In this document: positions 1 through 7,488 of the stretch, piece after piece
Numbering within the stretch: the first letter of the stretch is position 1
Layout of the letters: each line of letters begins with the position of its first letter
Assembly: GCF_039928515.1 (NCBI RefSeq)
Contig: NZ_JBDSSZ010000303.1
Source: Capsulimonas sp039928515
Lineage (GTDB): Bacteria > Armatimonadota > Armatimonadia > Armatimonadales > Capsulimonadaceae
DNA length: 16,214 nt
Reading direction: 5' to 3' (one strand)
Translations under genes and position numbers: made by a program
Notes under the pieces: generated by a model
What the model was told of the DNA's origin: nothing
The model's database searches: none
The model's input: only the letters and a program-made list of their open reading frames with translations

Positions 1-36
1 GCGCGCGGGCGGCCTGGTTTTTCTCTGGATTGCTTG

Positions 37-45
37 TGCTATAAT
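37..45 (+). promoter_or_regulatory. Extended -10 promoter of the rhamnosidase gene
   Basis: The sequence TGcTATAAT is a perfect consensus -10 hexamer (40-45) with the extended TGn motif. Only a T-rich stretch (18-22) lies where a -35 box would be, which is typical of extended -10 promoters. Transcription would begin near base 52. This is 8 nt before the ATG at 60 and 29 nt before the ATG at 81. Confidence 0.6.
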
Positions 46-80
46 GCCTCAGCAATGGGATGCCTCTGGAGCAAGTGATT

Positions 81-2867
81 ATGGCGATTCGATGGGACGG
101 GGATTGGGTTTGGTCAGATGAGGCGACCCCGAAGCGAAACGCCTTTGTCCGTTTTCGCCGAATGTTTGACTACACGAGCGGCGCGGCAACGCTGCATCTC
201 ACAGCCGACGCGCGCTACGTTCTTTATGTGAACGGTGTCTGGATAGGGCAGGGGCCAGTGCGCGCCTGGCCCGGTCACTGGCGCTATGACAGCTACGATC
301 TCACCCCCTATCTTCATCCCGGAAAGAACGTCATCGCCGTGAGGGTTCTGCACTACGGCGACGGAACGTTTCAGTATATTATTGCGCCGCCAGGCCTGCT
401 CGCTCAGCTGGAGATGGACGGTCAAACAATCGTCTCGGATGCCAATTGGAAGGCGAGCCCCGACGCCGCATTTGTCGCCGCCACGCCGCGCATCGGCATC
501 CAGCAGGGATTTGAGGAGCAGTACGATGCCCGCCTGAGCGACGATTGGACAGTGGCCAGCTTTGACGACACCCCGTGGCGCTCCGCCGTCGCCCTGCGGC
601 CCGCGCTAGGCGGTCCGCATCAGAACCTCGAAGACCGGGCGATCCCGTTTTTGACCGCCGAACCCATCCTGCCGCAGCGGATCGTCAAATTGGAAGTCGT
701 GCGCTCAATTTCGCATCGGGCGACGATCTCCATCAAGCCCTATCTTGTCCCCAACGATCTCACCACGAACTATGTGAATCTGAACGCCTACGTTGCGACG
801 CAGATCTGGTCTCCCGAGAATGTCGAGATTACGCTGCCTTCCTCGCACGGGGCGCCTAGCGCGATCAAGATCAACGGCGCCTTGGTCAAAGATGGGCGCG
901 CATCGTTGAAGGCGGGATGGAACAGCCTACTGGGGTCCTGTCATCACGCCAACCATTTGCCGGAATATGTGGTCTGCATCGACGGCCCGGAGACATTGAA
1001 GTTTAGCGCGCGCGGCGACGCCGGAGGCGCGCCCTGGGCCGTGGTCGGACCATTCGCCCTGAATGCCGCCGACCGTCGAAAGTCCGAGACCTTTATGGAT
1101 TTGACGATTATCTCCGTGCCGCAGGTTTCCGATGAGGCGACAAGCGAGGAAGGCGAACGGATTTGGGAAGAGGGTCTTGTTGAGGGCATTGTGAACCGGT
1201 CTTACTTCCAGGAAATGCGCCCCGAGCATCTGCCCCTTGAGAACGTGTTCGTACAGGCTTACACCGATAAGGTAGTCGCCGGCGAGGTTCGGACGGAACG
1301 TCTCGACGGTCTCTTGTCCGGAAGCGACTGGACAACGGTCTTCCCCGATCCCGAAGGCCGCGATGTGCGTATCCTGCTGGATTTCGGTCGTGAGATCGTC
1401 GGCCCCCACAAGTTCGAAATCATCGCCTCCGAAGGAACGATCCTAGACACGCATAACTTCGAGTTCATCCAGCCTGATGGCCTTTATAATTTCGCCGAGG
1501 GGATGAATAACAGTTTTCGTTACATCTGTCGCGAGGGGCGCCAATCGTATCAGACATACCTGCGGCGCGGTTTCCAGTACAGCTATCTGATCTTACGGAA
1601 TCTCCAAGATCCCGTCAAAATCAAAGGCTTCCAAACACTGTATAGCAGCTATCCGCAAAGCCGTCGCGGGACATTCGCGTCGTCGGACGCCAAATTGGAT
1701 CGTATCTGGCAAGTCGGCGCCGACACCATGCGCGCCTGCGCCGAGGATACCTATACCGATTGCCCAAGTTACGAGCAAGTCCACTGGGTGGGCGACGCGC
1801 GCAACGAAGCGCTGGTCGATTGGGTTGTCAACGGCGATCCGCGCCTCTGGTATCGGTGTCTGGAGCAAGTCGGGCAAAGCCTGGACCGTTCGCCGCTGAC
1901 CGAGGCGCAGGTCCCCAGCTCCTGGCAAAACATCATCCCCGTCTGGAGCTTTCTATGGATGCGCTCTTGCCGCGAATACATGCTCTTTACGGGGGATCGC
2001 GCCGGCGCGGCGCGTCTGCTGAAGTTCGTCGCGCGCAATATCGAAGGCGTTGCGACTTATATCAACGCCGAGGGCTTGTTCGATATCCATTCCTGGAATT
2101 TATTTGACTGGGCGCCGATGGATACGCCGAACATCGGCGTGGTAACGCACCAAAACTGCATGGCTGTGCTCGCCCTGCGCGATGCCGCCGAACTGTCCGA
2201 CTGGCTGGACGGCGGCGCGCAGGCGTTGGCATGGCGTAAAATGGCGGACACGCTCAGCGACGCGATTAACAAATATCTTTGGAACGAAGAGACGATGGCT
2301 TACACCGATTGTCTGCGTGACGGCGCGCACAGCAAGGTTTATAGCCAGCAGACTCAAACTGTGGCGCTGATGTCCGGAGTGGCGTCGGGCGCCCGCGCCG
2401 AACGCTGCCGCGAGATTATCCATTCGCCGCCGGATGGCTTTGTCCGCGCCGGCAGCCCCTTCTTCGAGTTCTTTCTTCTCGAATCGTTCCAATTGGACGA
2501 GCGCGATCAGGACTTCGTCGACACCATCCGAAAAGACTGGGGATTCATGATCGACATGGGCGCCACCACGTTCTGGGAGATGTGGTCCGGCCGCACCGGT
2601 CGCCTCACCCGCAGTCACTGTCACGGCTGGTCCTCGGCGCCGACATACTTCCTCGCCACCCACGTCCTCGGCGTCCACCCCTTGGAACCCGGATTCAAAC
2701 GAGTCGCCATCGAACCGCACCCCGCCGATCTCACCTGGTGCCGCGGCAGCGTGCCGACGCCGCACGGCAATATCCACGTGCAGTGGGAGAACCCGGACGG
2801 CAAGCCGTTTGTCCTGCGCGTAACCGCGCCGGAGGGGGTGGAGGTTGTGGTGAAGCCGCCGAGGTAA
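81..2867 (+). CDS. Alpha-L-rhamnosidase, GH78 type (six-hairpin glycosidase)
   Basis: Predicted to hydrolyse terminal alpha-L-rhamnose from plant or bacterial glycans or glycosides. The protein has 928 residues, in the usual GH78 range. N-terminal beta-sandwich domains (about residues 1-330) include the typical stretch YVLYVNG, followed by an alpha/alpha barrel and a C-terminal beta domain. In the barrel, the motif DCPSYEQVHWVGD (residues 560-572) places acidic residues D560, E565 and D572 at the spacing of the GH78 active site. The motif FWEMW supplies E833, the expected general base. There is no signal peptide, so the enzyme is probably cytoplasmic and acts on imported oligosaccharides. I chose the ATG at 81 because GGAG lies at 67-70. 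The ATG at 60 adds seven residues (MPLEQVI), has no ribosome binding site, and would need a nearly leaderless message. Substrate specificity cannot be read from the sequence. dinB follows after 26 nt but is functionally unrelated. Confidence 0.9.
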   Translation: MAIRWDGDWVWSDEATPKRNAFVRFRRMFDYTSGAATLHLTADARYVLYVNGVWIGQGPVRAWPGHWRYDSYDLTPYLHPGKNVIAVRVLHYGDGTFQYIIAPPGLLAQLEMDGQTIVSDANWKASPDAAFVAATPRIGIQQGFEEQYDARLSDDWTVASFDDTPWRSAVALRPALGGPHQNLEDRAIPFLTAEPILPQRIVKLEVVRSISHRATISIKPYLVPNDLTTNYVNLNAYVATQIWSPENVEITLPSSHGAPSAIKINGALVKDGRASLKAGWNSLLGSCHHANHLPEYVVCIDGPETLKFSARGDAGGAPWAVVGPFALNAADRRKSETFMDLTIISVPQVSDEATSEEGERIWEEGLVEGIVNRSYFQEMRPEHLPLENVFVQAYTDKVVAGEVRTERLDGLLSGSDWTTVFPDPEGRDVRILLDFGREIVGPHKFEIIASEGTILDTHNFEFIQPDGLYNFAEGMNNSFRYICREGRQSYQTYLRRGFQYSYLILRNLQDPVKIKGFQTLYSSYPQSRRGTFASSDAKLDRIWQVGADTMRACAEDTYTDCPSYEQVHWVGDARNEALVDWVVNGDPRLWYRCLEQVGQSLDRSPLTEAQVPSSWQNIIPVWSFLWMRSCREYMLFTGDRAGAARLLKFVARNIEGVATYINAEGLFDIHSWNLFDWAPMDTPNIGVVTHQNCMAVLALRDAAELSDWLDGGAQALAWRKMADTLSDAINKYLWNEETMAYTDCLRDGAHSKVYSQQTQTVALMSGVASGARAERCREIIHSPPDGFVRAGSPFFEFFLLESFQLDERDQDFVDTIRKDWGFMIDMGATTFWEMWSGRTGRLTRSHCHGWSSAPTYFLATHVLGVHPLEPGFKRVAIEPHPADLTWCRGSVPTPHGNIHVQWENPDGKPFVLRVTAPEGVEVVVKPPR

Positions 2868-2878
2868 GATCTGTCGGG

Positions 2879-2884
2879 TAAAAT
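2879..2884 (+). promoter_or_regulatory. Possible -10 box in front of dinB
   Basis: TAAAAT lies 9 nt before the dinB ATG, which would put the transcription start near 2891 and leave a leader of about 3 nt. No convincing -35 box is visible. A short TCGGG/CCCGA inverted repeat (2874-2878 and 2888-2892) surrounds the box. No LexA-like operator is visible. Confidence 0.3.
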
Positions 2885-2893
2885 AACCCCGAA

Positions 2894-4096
2894 ATGCGAA
2901 CCATTCTCCATCTCGATCTCGACGCGTTTTACTGCTCTGTCGAGGAGCGACGCGACCCGACCTTGCGCGGCAAGGCGTTTGCGGTCGGTGGGTCTCCGGA
3001 TGGGCGGGGCGTGGTGGCGTCGTGCTCGTATGAGGCGCGTCGCTATGGAGTGCGGTCGGCGATGCCGATGGGGCGAGCGCGGGGATTGTGTCCGGGGCTG
3101 CTATGCTTGCCGACGGACTTCGATGCGTATCGAAAGGCGAGCACGGAGGTGATGGCGCGTGTGCGCGCGGTGACGCCGTGGGTCGAGCAGATCTCCGTCG
3201 ATGAGGCGTTTCTGGATGTTTCGGAGCTGGGAGAGCCGGGAGTTCAGATCGCGCGGCGGCTTCAAGATGAGATTTTGAATGAGCTGGGACTGTCTTGCTC
3301 GCTTGGGATCGCGACCAATAAGCTTGTCGCCAAGATCGCGACGGATGTTGGGAAGATGCGTGTCGGCACGGGCGCATCCCCCCAGGCGATCTGCGAGGCG
3401 TCGCCCGGAGGCGAAGCCGCTTTTCTCGATCCGCTGCCGGCGGATGCGCTGTGGGGCGTCGGCCCCCGCACGGCGGAGCGGCTGGCGGAACTGGGCATGC
3501 GGACCATTGGTGATATCGCGCGCTGGCCCGAGGCCGACATGCGGCGGCGTTTCGGCAAGCATGGCGACTTTCTTTCCCGGCACGCGCGCGGGATCGACGA
3601 GCGACCGATCGTCACCGAGCGCGACGCCAAGTCGATGTCCAAGGAAACGACTTTCGCCAAGGATGTCACCGATGGCGAGATATTGCGCCAAACGCTGCGC
3701 GGGCAGGTCCGGCAGGTCTGCGCGCATCTGAAAAAAGACGGTGTCTGCGGTGGAACGGTGAAGATCAAGATCCGCTGGTCGGACTTCACGACCTTGACGC
3801 GCCAGTTCTCCATTCCTCATCCCACCGACCAAGAATCCGTCGTGCTGCCTCTGGCTCTGAAACTGCTCGAACAGACCTGGACCGACGGGCGTCCCGTGCG
3901 CCTGCTCGGCGTGGGTGTCGGCAGCCTGGAGGTTCCCCAGCAGCTCAATCTTTGGGATATGCGCCCGGCGGAAGAAGCGGCGAAGGCGAAGAAAGTGGAC
4001 GCCACCCTGTCCGCGCTGCGCGCTCGGTTCGGGGAAACGGCCCTGCGGCGGGCGGAAGATCTGCTGGATACGAGCCTGCCGGACAGCGAGGAATAA
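2894..4096 (+). CDS. dinB: DNA polymerase IV (Y-family translesion polymerase)
   Basis: Error-prone DNA polymerase that copies past damaged bases. The 400-residue length is slightly above the usual 350. The N-terminal palm begins MRTILHLDLDAFY, with metal ligand D8 and Y13 at the steric-gate position. The finger/palm motif YEARRYGVRSAMP follows near residue 46. The catalytic ISVDEAFLD carries D103 and E104. The thumb region includes SLGIATNKLVAKIATDVGK near residue 136 and a helix-hairpin-helix segment (GVGPRTAERLAELG). The little-finger domain ends with QLNLW at residues 350-354, which resembles a beta-clamp binding motif and suggests recruitment by the sliding clamp. No Shine-Dalgarno sequence precedes the ATG. 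It is either translated from a very short leader or from rhamnosidase read-through. All key residues are present, so it should be active. Confidence 0.96.
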   Translation: MRTILHLDLDAFYCSVEERRDPTLRGKAFAVGGSPDGRGVVASCSYEARRYGVRSAMPMGRARGLCPGLLCLPTDFDAYRKASTEVMARVRAVTPWVEQISVDEAFLDVSELGEPGVQIARRLQDEILNELGLSCSLGIATNKLVAKIATDVGKMRVGTGASPQAICEASPGGEAAFLDPLPADALWGVGPRTAERLAELGMRTIGDIARWPEADMRRRFGKHGDFLSRHARGIDERPIVTERDAKSMSKETTFAKDVTDGEILRQTLRGQVRQVCAHLKKDGVCGGTVKIKIRWSDFTTLTRQFSIPHPTDQESVVLPLALKLLEQTWTDGRPVRLLGVGVGSLEVPQQLNLWDMRPAEEAAKAKKVDATLSALRARFGETALRRAEDLLDTSLPDSEE

Positions 4097-4141
4097 TTTG
4101 GCTCTCAATTTAAGACGGTTCTAATTCTTCTTGTCGTAGTG

Positions 4142-4147
4142 TATAAT
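4142..4147 (+). promoter_or_regulatory. Consensus -10 box of the cupin/glycosyltransferase/ABC unit
   Basis: TATAAT lies in the 65-nt gap after dinB. A weak -35 candidate, TTCTAA, lies at 4119-4124. The predicted start is near 4154, 8 nt before the ATG at 4162. The gap of 14 nt between the box and the ATG is the same as between the TATAAT at 40-45 and the ATG at 60. Confidence 0.55.
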
Positions 4148-4161
4148 CCCCCACATACTCC

Positions 4162-4708
4162 ATGAAATCGAGAGGCGCATCATCCGACTGCAACGCCCGT
4201 CAAAGTTTCACAAACCGTTCATCCCAATGGAGAACCCGTCGGTGACCGGATCGCCGGCCTGATCGTCCGTCCCGACGTACACATCGTCGATACGCGCGGC
4301 GAGCTGTCCGAGATTTATTCTCCCGCCTGGGGCATTCACCCGGAGCCGCTCGTCTACGCCTACCAGGTCCGGATCAATCGGGGACAGGGACGCGGCTGGG
4401 TCGTACACGCCAAGCAGGACGATCGCATCCACCACTGCGTGGGAACTTTGCACTGGGCCTTTTACGACGATCGCAAGGATTCACCTACGTACGGTATGCT
4501 GAACAAGATCACGATCAGCGAACGAAACACCGCGCTGGTCATCATCCCCCAGGGCGTCTGGCACGCCGTAATGAATGTCGGCAATATCGACGCGATCATG
4601 ATCAATCTGCCGACACGGGTCTATAACCACGCCGATCCGGACAAGTTCCGCCTGCCCTTTCACAACGATTTGATCCCTTACGATTTCAGCGATCTCGGCC
4701 CCCAGTAG
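4162..4708 (+). CDS. RmlC-like cupin (dTDP-4-dehydrorhamnose 3,5-epimerase family), apparent frameshift at codon 2
   Basis: The reading frame from 4166 to the TAG at 4706-4708 encodes about 180 residues resembling sugar-nucleotide 3,5-epimerases. The start region reads DRIAGLIVRP, followed by DTRGELSEI. A histidine in RGWVVHAKQDDR sits where RmlC has its catalytic His. Later come DSPTYG and an IIPQGVWHAV segment like the PPGxxHG strand of the family, and the protein closes with NLPTRVYNHADPDKFRLP. This frame has no ATG, GTG or TTG before the GTG at 4439, which would cut off half of the cupin barrel. The ATG at 4162 is one base out of phase. Removing one A from AAA at 4165-4167 gives MNREAHHPT and a full 181-residue protein. 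The cause may be a sequencing error, a true mutation or slippage. It is the first gene of a unit with the glycosyltransferase 6 nt downstream. The epimerase substrate is not certain. Confidence 0.7.
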
Positions 4709-4714
4709 CTTCCC

Positions 4715-5647
4715 ATGACCGACCAAATAGAAGAAGATGCGCCGCTCGTGACGGTGATCGTCGCCACTTACAATCGCAGTGTGACGCTGCGCTGGACGAT
4801 CGAAAGCGTGCTGCGTCAGGACTTTGAGAACTTCGAGCTGCTGATCATTGGAGACGCCTGCACGGACGACACCGCCGACGTCGTGGCGTCCTTTGACGAT
4901 CCGCGCATTCAGTGGATCAACCTGCCGGTCAACTCGGGCTCGCAGACCGGGCCAAACAACGAGGGTCTGCGACGGGCGCGCGGAAAGTACATCGCCTACG
5001 TAGGGCACGACGATCTCTGGTTTCCCTGGCGTCTATCGGGGATGGTGGAGGCGCTGGAAACGAGCGGCGACGACTTTGTCCACGGCCTGGTCGCGCTGCT
5101 CGCGCCCGAGGGGCTGCGCGGCCTCGCGGGCGCGCCGACGGTCGGCCAAAGCTACGGCACATTCACCGTTCCACCGTCGGGATGGCTGCATCGCCGTGAA
5201 GTCCGGGACAAGATCGGGGAATGGGCCGATCCGGCGACGCTGACGCGCGCGATCGACGTCGAATACATCGGACGCGCGCATCAGGCCGGACTGAAAGTGC
5301 GCCATCTGCCGGAGCTGTCGGTGCTCAAGTGGCCGTCGCCCTGGTGGCGTATGTACGCGCTGGACACCGAGTATCCACAGGCCGAGTTCGCGGCGCTGCT
5401 GCGCGAAGACCCCAGGGCGGCCTACGACGTGGTGATGCGGCTGGCCGCCGTGCGCCTGTCGCGCGAATGGAGTCCCAAAATCTCCGTCGGGGCGGCGGCG
5501 CTTCAGATGACTCGCTCCGTGCAGCATGTATTCGGCGCATCCCTGCTGTGGAACCGCTGGCCGTTGAACGCCATCGCCAAACGCCGAGCCGCGTATTACC
5601 GAAGGCAAAGACGTCGGGATCGGGGGCTGGGCCAGCCGCCCCGATGA
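4715..5647 (+). CDS. Family 2 glycosyltransferase (GT-A fold)
   Basis: Transfers a sugar from a nucleotide-sugar donor to a glycan or lipid acceptor in the cytoplasm or at the membrane. The 310-residue protein opens with VTVIVATYNR (residues 12-21), then LLIIGDACTDDT with the donor-binding aspartate, NEGLRRARGKYIAYVGHDD near residues 82-100 (the DxD-like metal site is HDD), and LW directly after it. The catalytic domain covers roughly residues 10-215. The tail from about 255 is rich in Arg and Lys and has no clear membrane helix, so association with the membrane would be peripheral. It starts 6 nt after the cupin gene without a good Shine-Dalgarno sequence, so translational coupling is likely. 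Its place between an epimerase-like gene and an exporter suggests synthesis of a rhamnose-like or deoxysugar surface glycan. Donor and acceptor are unknown. Confidence 0.88.
   Translation: MTDQIEEDAPLVTVIVATYNRSVTLRWTIESVLRQDFENFELLIIGDACTDDTADVVASFDDPRIQWINLPVNSGSQTGPNNEGLRRARGKYIAYVGHDDLWFPWRLSGMVEALETSGDDFVHGLVALLAPEGLRGLAGAPTVGQSYGTFTVPPSGWLHRREVRDKIGEWADPATLTRAIDVEYIGRAHQAGLKVRHLPELSVLKWPSPWWRMYALDTEYPQAEFAALLREDPRAAYDVVMRLAAVRLSREWSPKISVGAAALQMTRSVQHVFGASLLWNRWPLNAIAKRRAAYYRRQRRRDRGLGQPPR
5619..5645 (+). promoter_or_regulatory. GC-rich hairpin over the glycosyltransferase stop codon
   Basis: ATCGGGGGCTG (5619-5629) pairs with CAGCCGCCCCGAT (5633-5645), with a 2-nt bulge and a 3-nt loop. 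It covers the first base of the TGA stop and ends 9 nt before the ATG of the ABC transporter gene. No T run follows, so it is not a standard terminator. It could adjust translation or mRNA stability between the two genes, or be chance in GC-rich coding DNA. Confidence 0.3.
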
Positions 5648-5654
5648 GCGTCTT

Positions 5655-7463
5655 ATGAAATACGACCCCCTTGCTTATGACACGCGGCGTACGCTCCAGC
5701 GCGTGGTCGGCTTGTTTTCGGGCTATCGCGCCCGGATCTGGCTGACTATCGCGGGCGTCGCCCTGTCCGCTGCTCTGGGCCTGCTCCCGCCGCTGTTCCT
5801 CAAGGTCATCGTCAATCAGGGGATCCTCCTGCGCAATATGCCGCTGGTGACGCGCTACTCGCTTTACACCGTCGCCGCAGTCCTGGCGGGCCTGGCTGTG
5901 ACGATGATATACAACTACGCCAGCATTCAAGTGGGACAGCGGATCATGCGCGATCTGCGTCGCGATCTGTTCCGGCATCTGCAAAGAATGCCGCTGCGGT
6001 TTTTCACGGAGACGCGCACCGGGGAGATCCAGTCGCGCATTTCCAGCGATGTCGGCGGCGTCCAAAACGCCGTCAGCGATACCGCCACCACGATCCTCGC
6101 CCACGCAGCGGTCGTACTTTCCACCGTTGGCGCCATGCTTTTTCTGGATTGGCGGCTGACCCTGTTCTCCATGGGTACGATCCCGATCTTCGCGCTGATC
6201 GCCGCGAAAGTCGGCCGCCTGGGACGCACGATCAAACGGGACGCGCAGGCGCAGACGGCTCTGCTCACGGCGGCGACCCAGGAGATGCTTTCGGTGTCGG
6301 GGATCCTGCTGACCAAGACCACGGGTCGGCAGGAGCTGACCCTGGAGAAGTTCGACCGGGAAAACAACGTCCTGATGGCGCTGCTGGTCAAGCAGTCGCT
6401 GCTCATGCGATATTTTTACGATCGCATCGGCGTCATTCTCTCTCTCACGCCCATTTTAGTTTACTGGATGGCCGGATATCTGATGATCGGGCGCGGCGCC
6501 GGGGAGATCAGCCTGGGCGGGATCGTCGCGTTTACGGCGCTGCAATCGCGCCTGTTCTTTCCACTGGCCGCGCTGCTCAATATCCAGGTCCAATTGACCA
6601 GCACCCTGGCGCTGTTCGATCGGATCTTTGAATATTTGGACCTGACGCCGGAGATCTCCGACGCGCCCAACGCGCATGAATACGCGCAGCATCCGATCCA
6701 GGGGGCGATTGAGTTTGACGACGTGACGTTTCGTTACGCCCCCGATCAGGCGAAGCCAACGTTGGATGGCGTTTCCTTTTCCAGCCGTCCGGGTGAACTG
6801 ATCGCGCTGGTCGGTCACTCGGGCGCGGGCAAAAGCACGGTCAGTTATCTGCTGGCGCGCCTGTACGACGTCTCTTCTGGCGCCGTGCGGATTGACGGGA
6901 TTGATGTCCGGCAGCTGCCGCTGGCCTCCCTGGCCGCATCCATCGGCTTCGTCACCCAGGAGACGTTTCTGCTGCACGACACGATCCGCGAAAACCTGCG
7001 CTTCGGCGACCCAGGCGCGACCGACGAACAGATCGTCGCCGCCGCGACCGCAGCCGCCATTCACGATCATATCCTCACGCTGCCTGATCGCTATGACACC
7101 GTGGTCGGCGAGCGTGGGTACAAGCTTTCCGGGGGCGAAAAGCAACGGATCGCCATCGCCCGCGCCATTCTCAAGAACCCCCAAATTCTAATTCTCGATG
7201 AAGCGACCTCCGAGCTGGACACCCATTCGGAGCAGGCCATCCACGCCGCGCTCACGCCGCTGATGCGCGGCCGTACGACGCTCGCCATCGCGCACCGTCT
7301 TTCCACGATCCTCGCCGCCGACCAGATCCTCGTGATGGACGGCGGTCGGATCGTGGAGCACGGAACGCACGATCGTCTTCTCGCCGCCAGTGGCCGCTAC
7401 GCCAAGCTATTCGCCGCGCAATACGAAAGCGCCGCGCGGCCGGAAGCGGGCATTGCTTTGTAA
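5655..7463 (+). CDS. Type I ABC exporter with fused membrane and ATPase domains
   Basis: A 602-residue half-transporter, expected to work as a homodimer and export a lipid, glycolipid, peptide or drug using ATP. The N-terminal membrane domain (about residues 25-325) has hydrophobic segments near 28-50, 75-90, 135-185 and 260-300. The ATPase domain follows. It has Walker A GHSGAGKST at 387-395, a Q-loop with TQETFLLHDTIRENL, signature LSGGEKQR starting at 491, Walker B ILILDEA with D515 and E516, and the switch histidine H547 in IAHRLSTI. All catalytic motifs are intact. It lies 7 nt after the glycosyltransferase gene, which suggests that it flips the product of that enzyme, in the manner of MsbA. 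A multidrug role cannot be excluded. It ends 25 nt before the converging rhomboid gene, and no terminator hairpin is visible in that gap. Confidence 0.93.
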   Translation: MKYDPLAYDTRRTLQRVVGLFSGYRARIWLTIAGVALSAALGLLPPLFLKVIVNQGILLRNMPLVTRYSLYTVAAVLAGLAVTMIYNYASIQVGQRIMRDLRRDLFRHLQRMPLRFFTETRTGEIQSRISSDVGGVQNAVSDTATTILAHAAVVLSTVGAMLFLDWRLTLFSMGTIPIFALIAAKVGRLGRTIKRDAQAQTALLTAATQEMLSVSGILLTKTTGRQELTLEKFDRENNVLMALLVKQSLLMRYFYDRIGVILSLTPILVYWMAGYLMIGRGAGEISLGGIVAFTALQSRLFFPLAALLNIQVQLTSTLALFDRIFEYLDLTPEISDAPNAHEYAQHPIQGAIEFDDVTFRYAPDQAKPTLDGVSFSSRPGELIALVGHSGAGKSTVSYLLARLYDVSSGAVRIDGIDVRQLPLASLAASIGFVTQETFLLHDTIRENLRFGDPGATDEQIVAAATAAAIHDHILTLPDRYDTVVGERGYKLSGGEKQRIAIARAILKNPQILILDEATSELDTHSEQAIHAALTPLMRGRTTLAIAHRLSTILAADQILVMDGGRIVEHGTHDRLLAASGRYAKLFAAQYESAARPEAGIAL

Positions 7464-7488
7464 TGGGAATGATCTTCTGTGAAGGGGG

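Noticed and set aside
2100..3377. 425-codon open frame on the minus strand across the rhamnosidase and dinB genes
   Set aside because: The protein is rich in Arg, Pro, Ser and His without motifs and lies antisense to two confident genes. It is a shadow of GC-rich codon usage.
3101..4108. 335-codon minus-strand frame opposite dinB
   Set aside because: Antisense to clear polymerase motifs, with no recognisable domain.
7464..7488. Bidirectional terminator between the converging ABC transporter and rhomboid genes
   Set aside because: The 25-nt gap has no inverted repeat with a T run.
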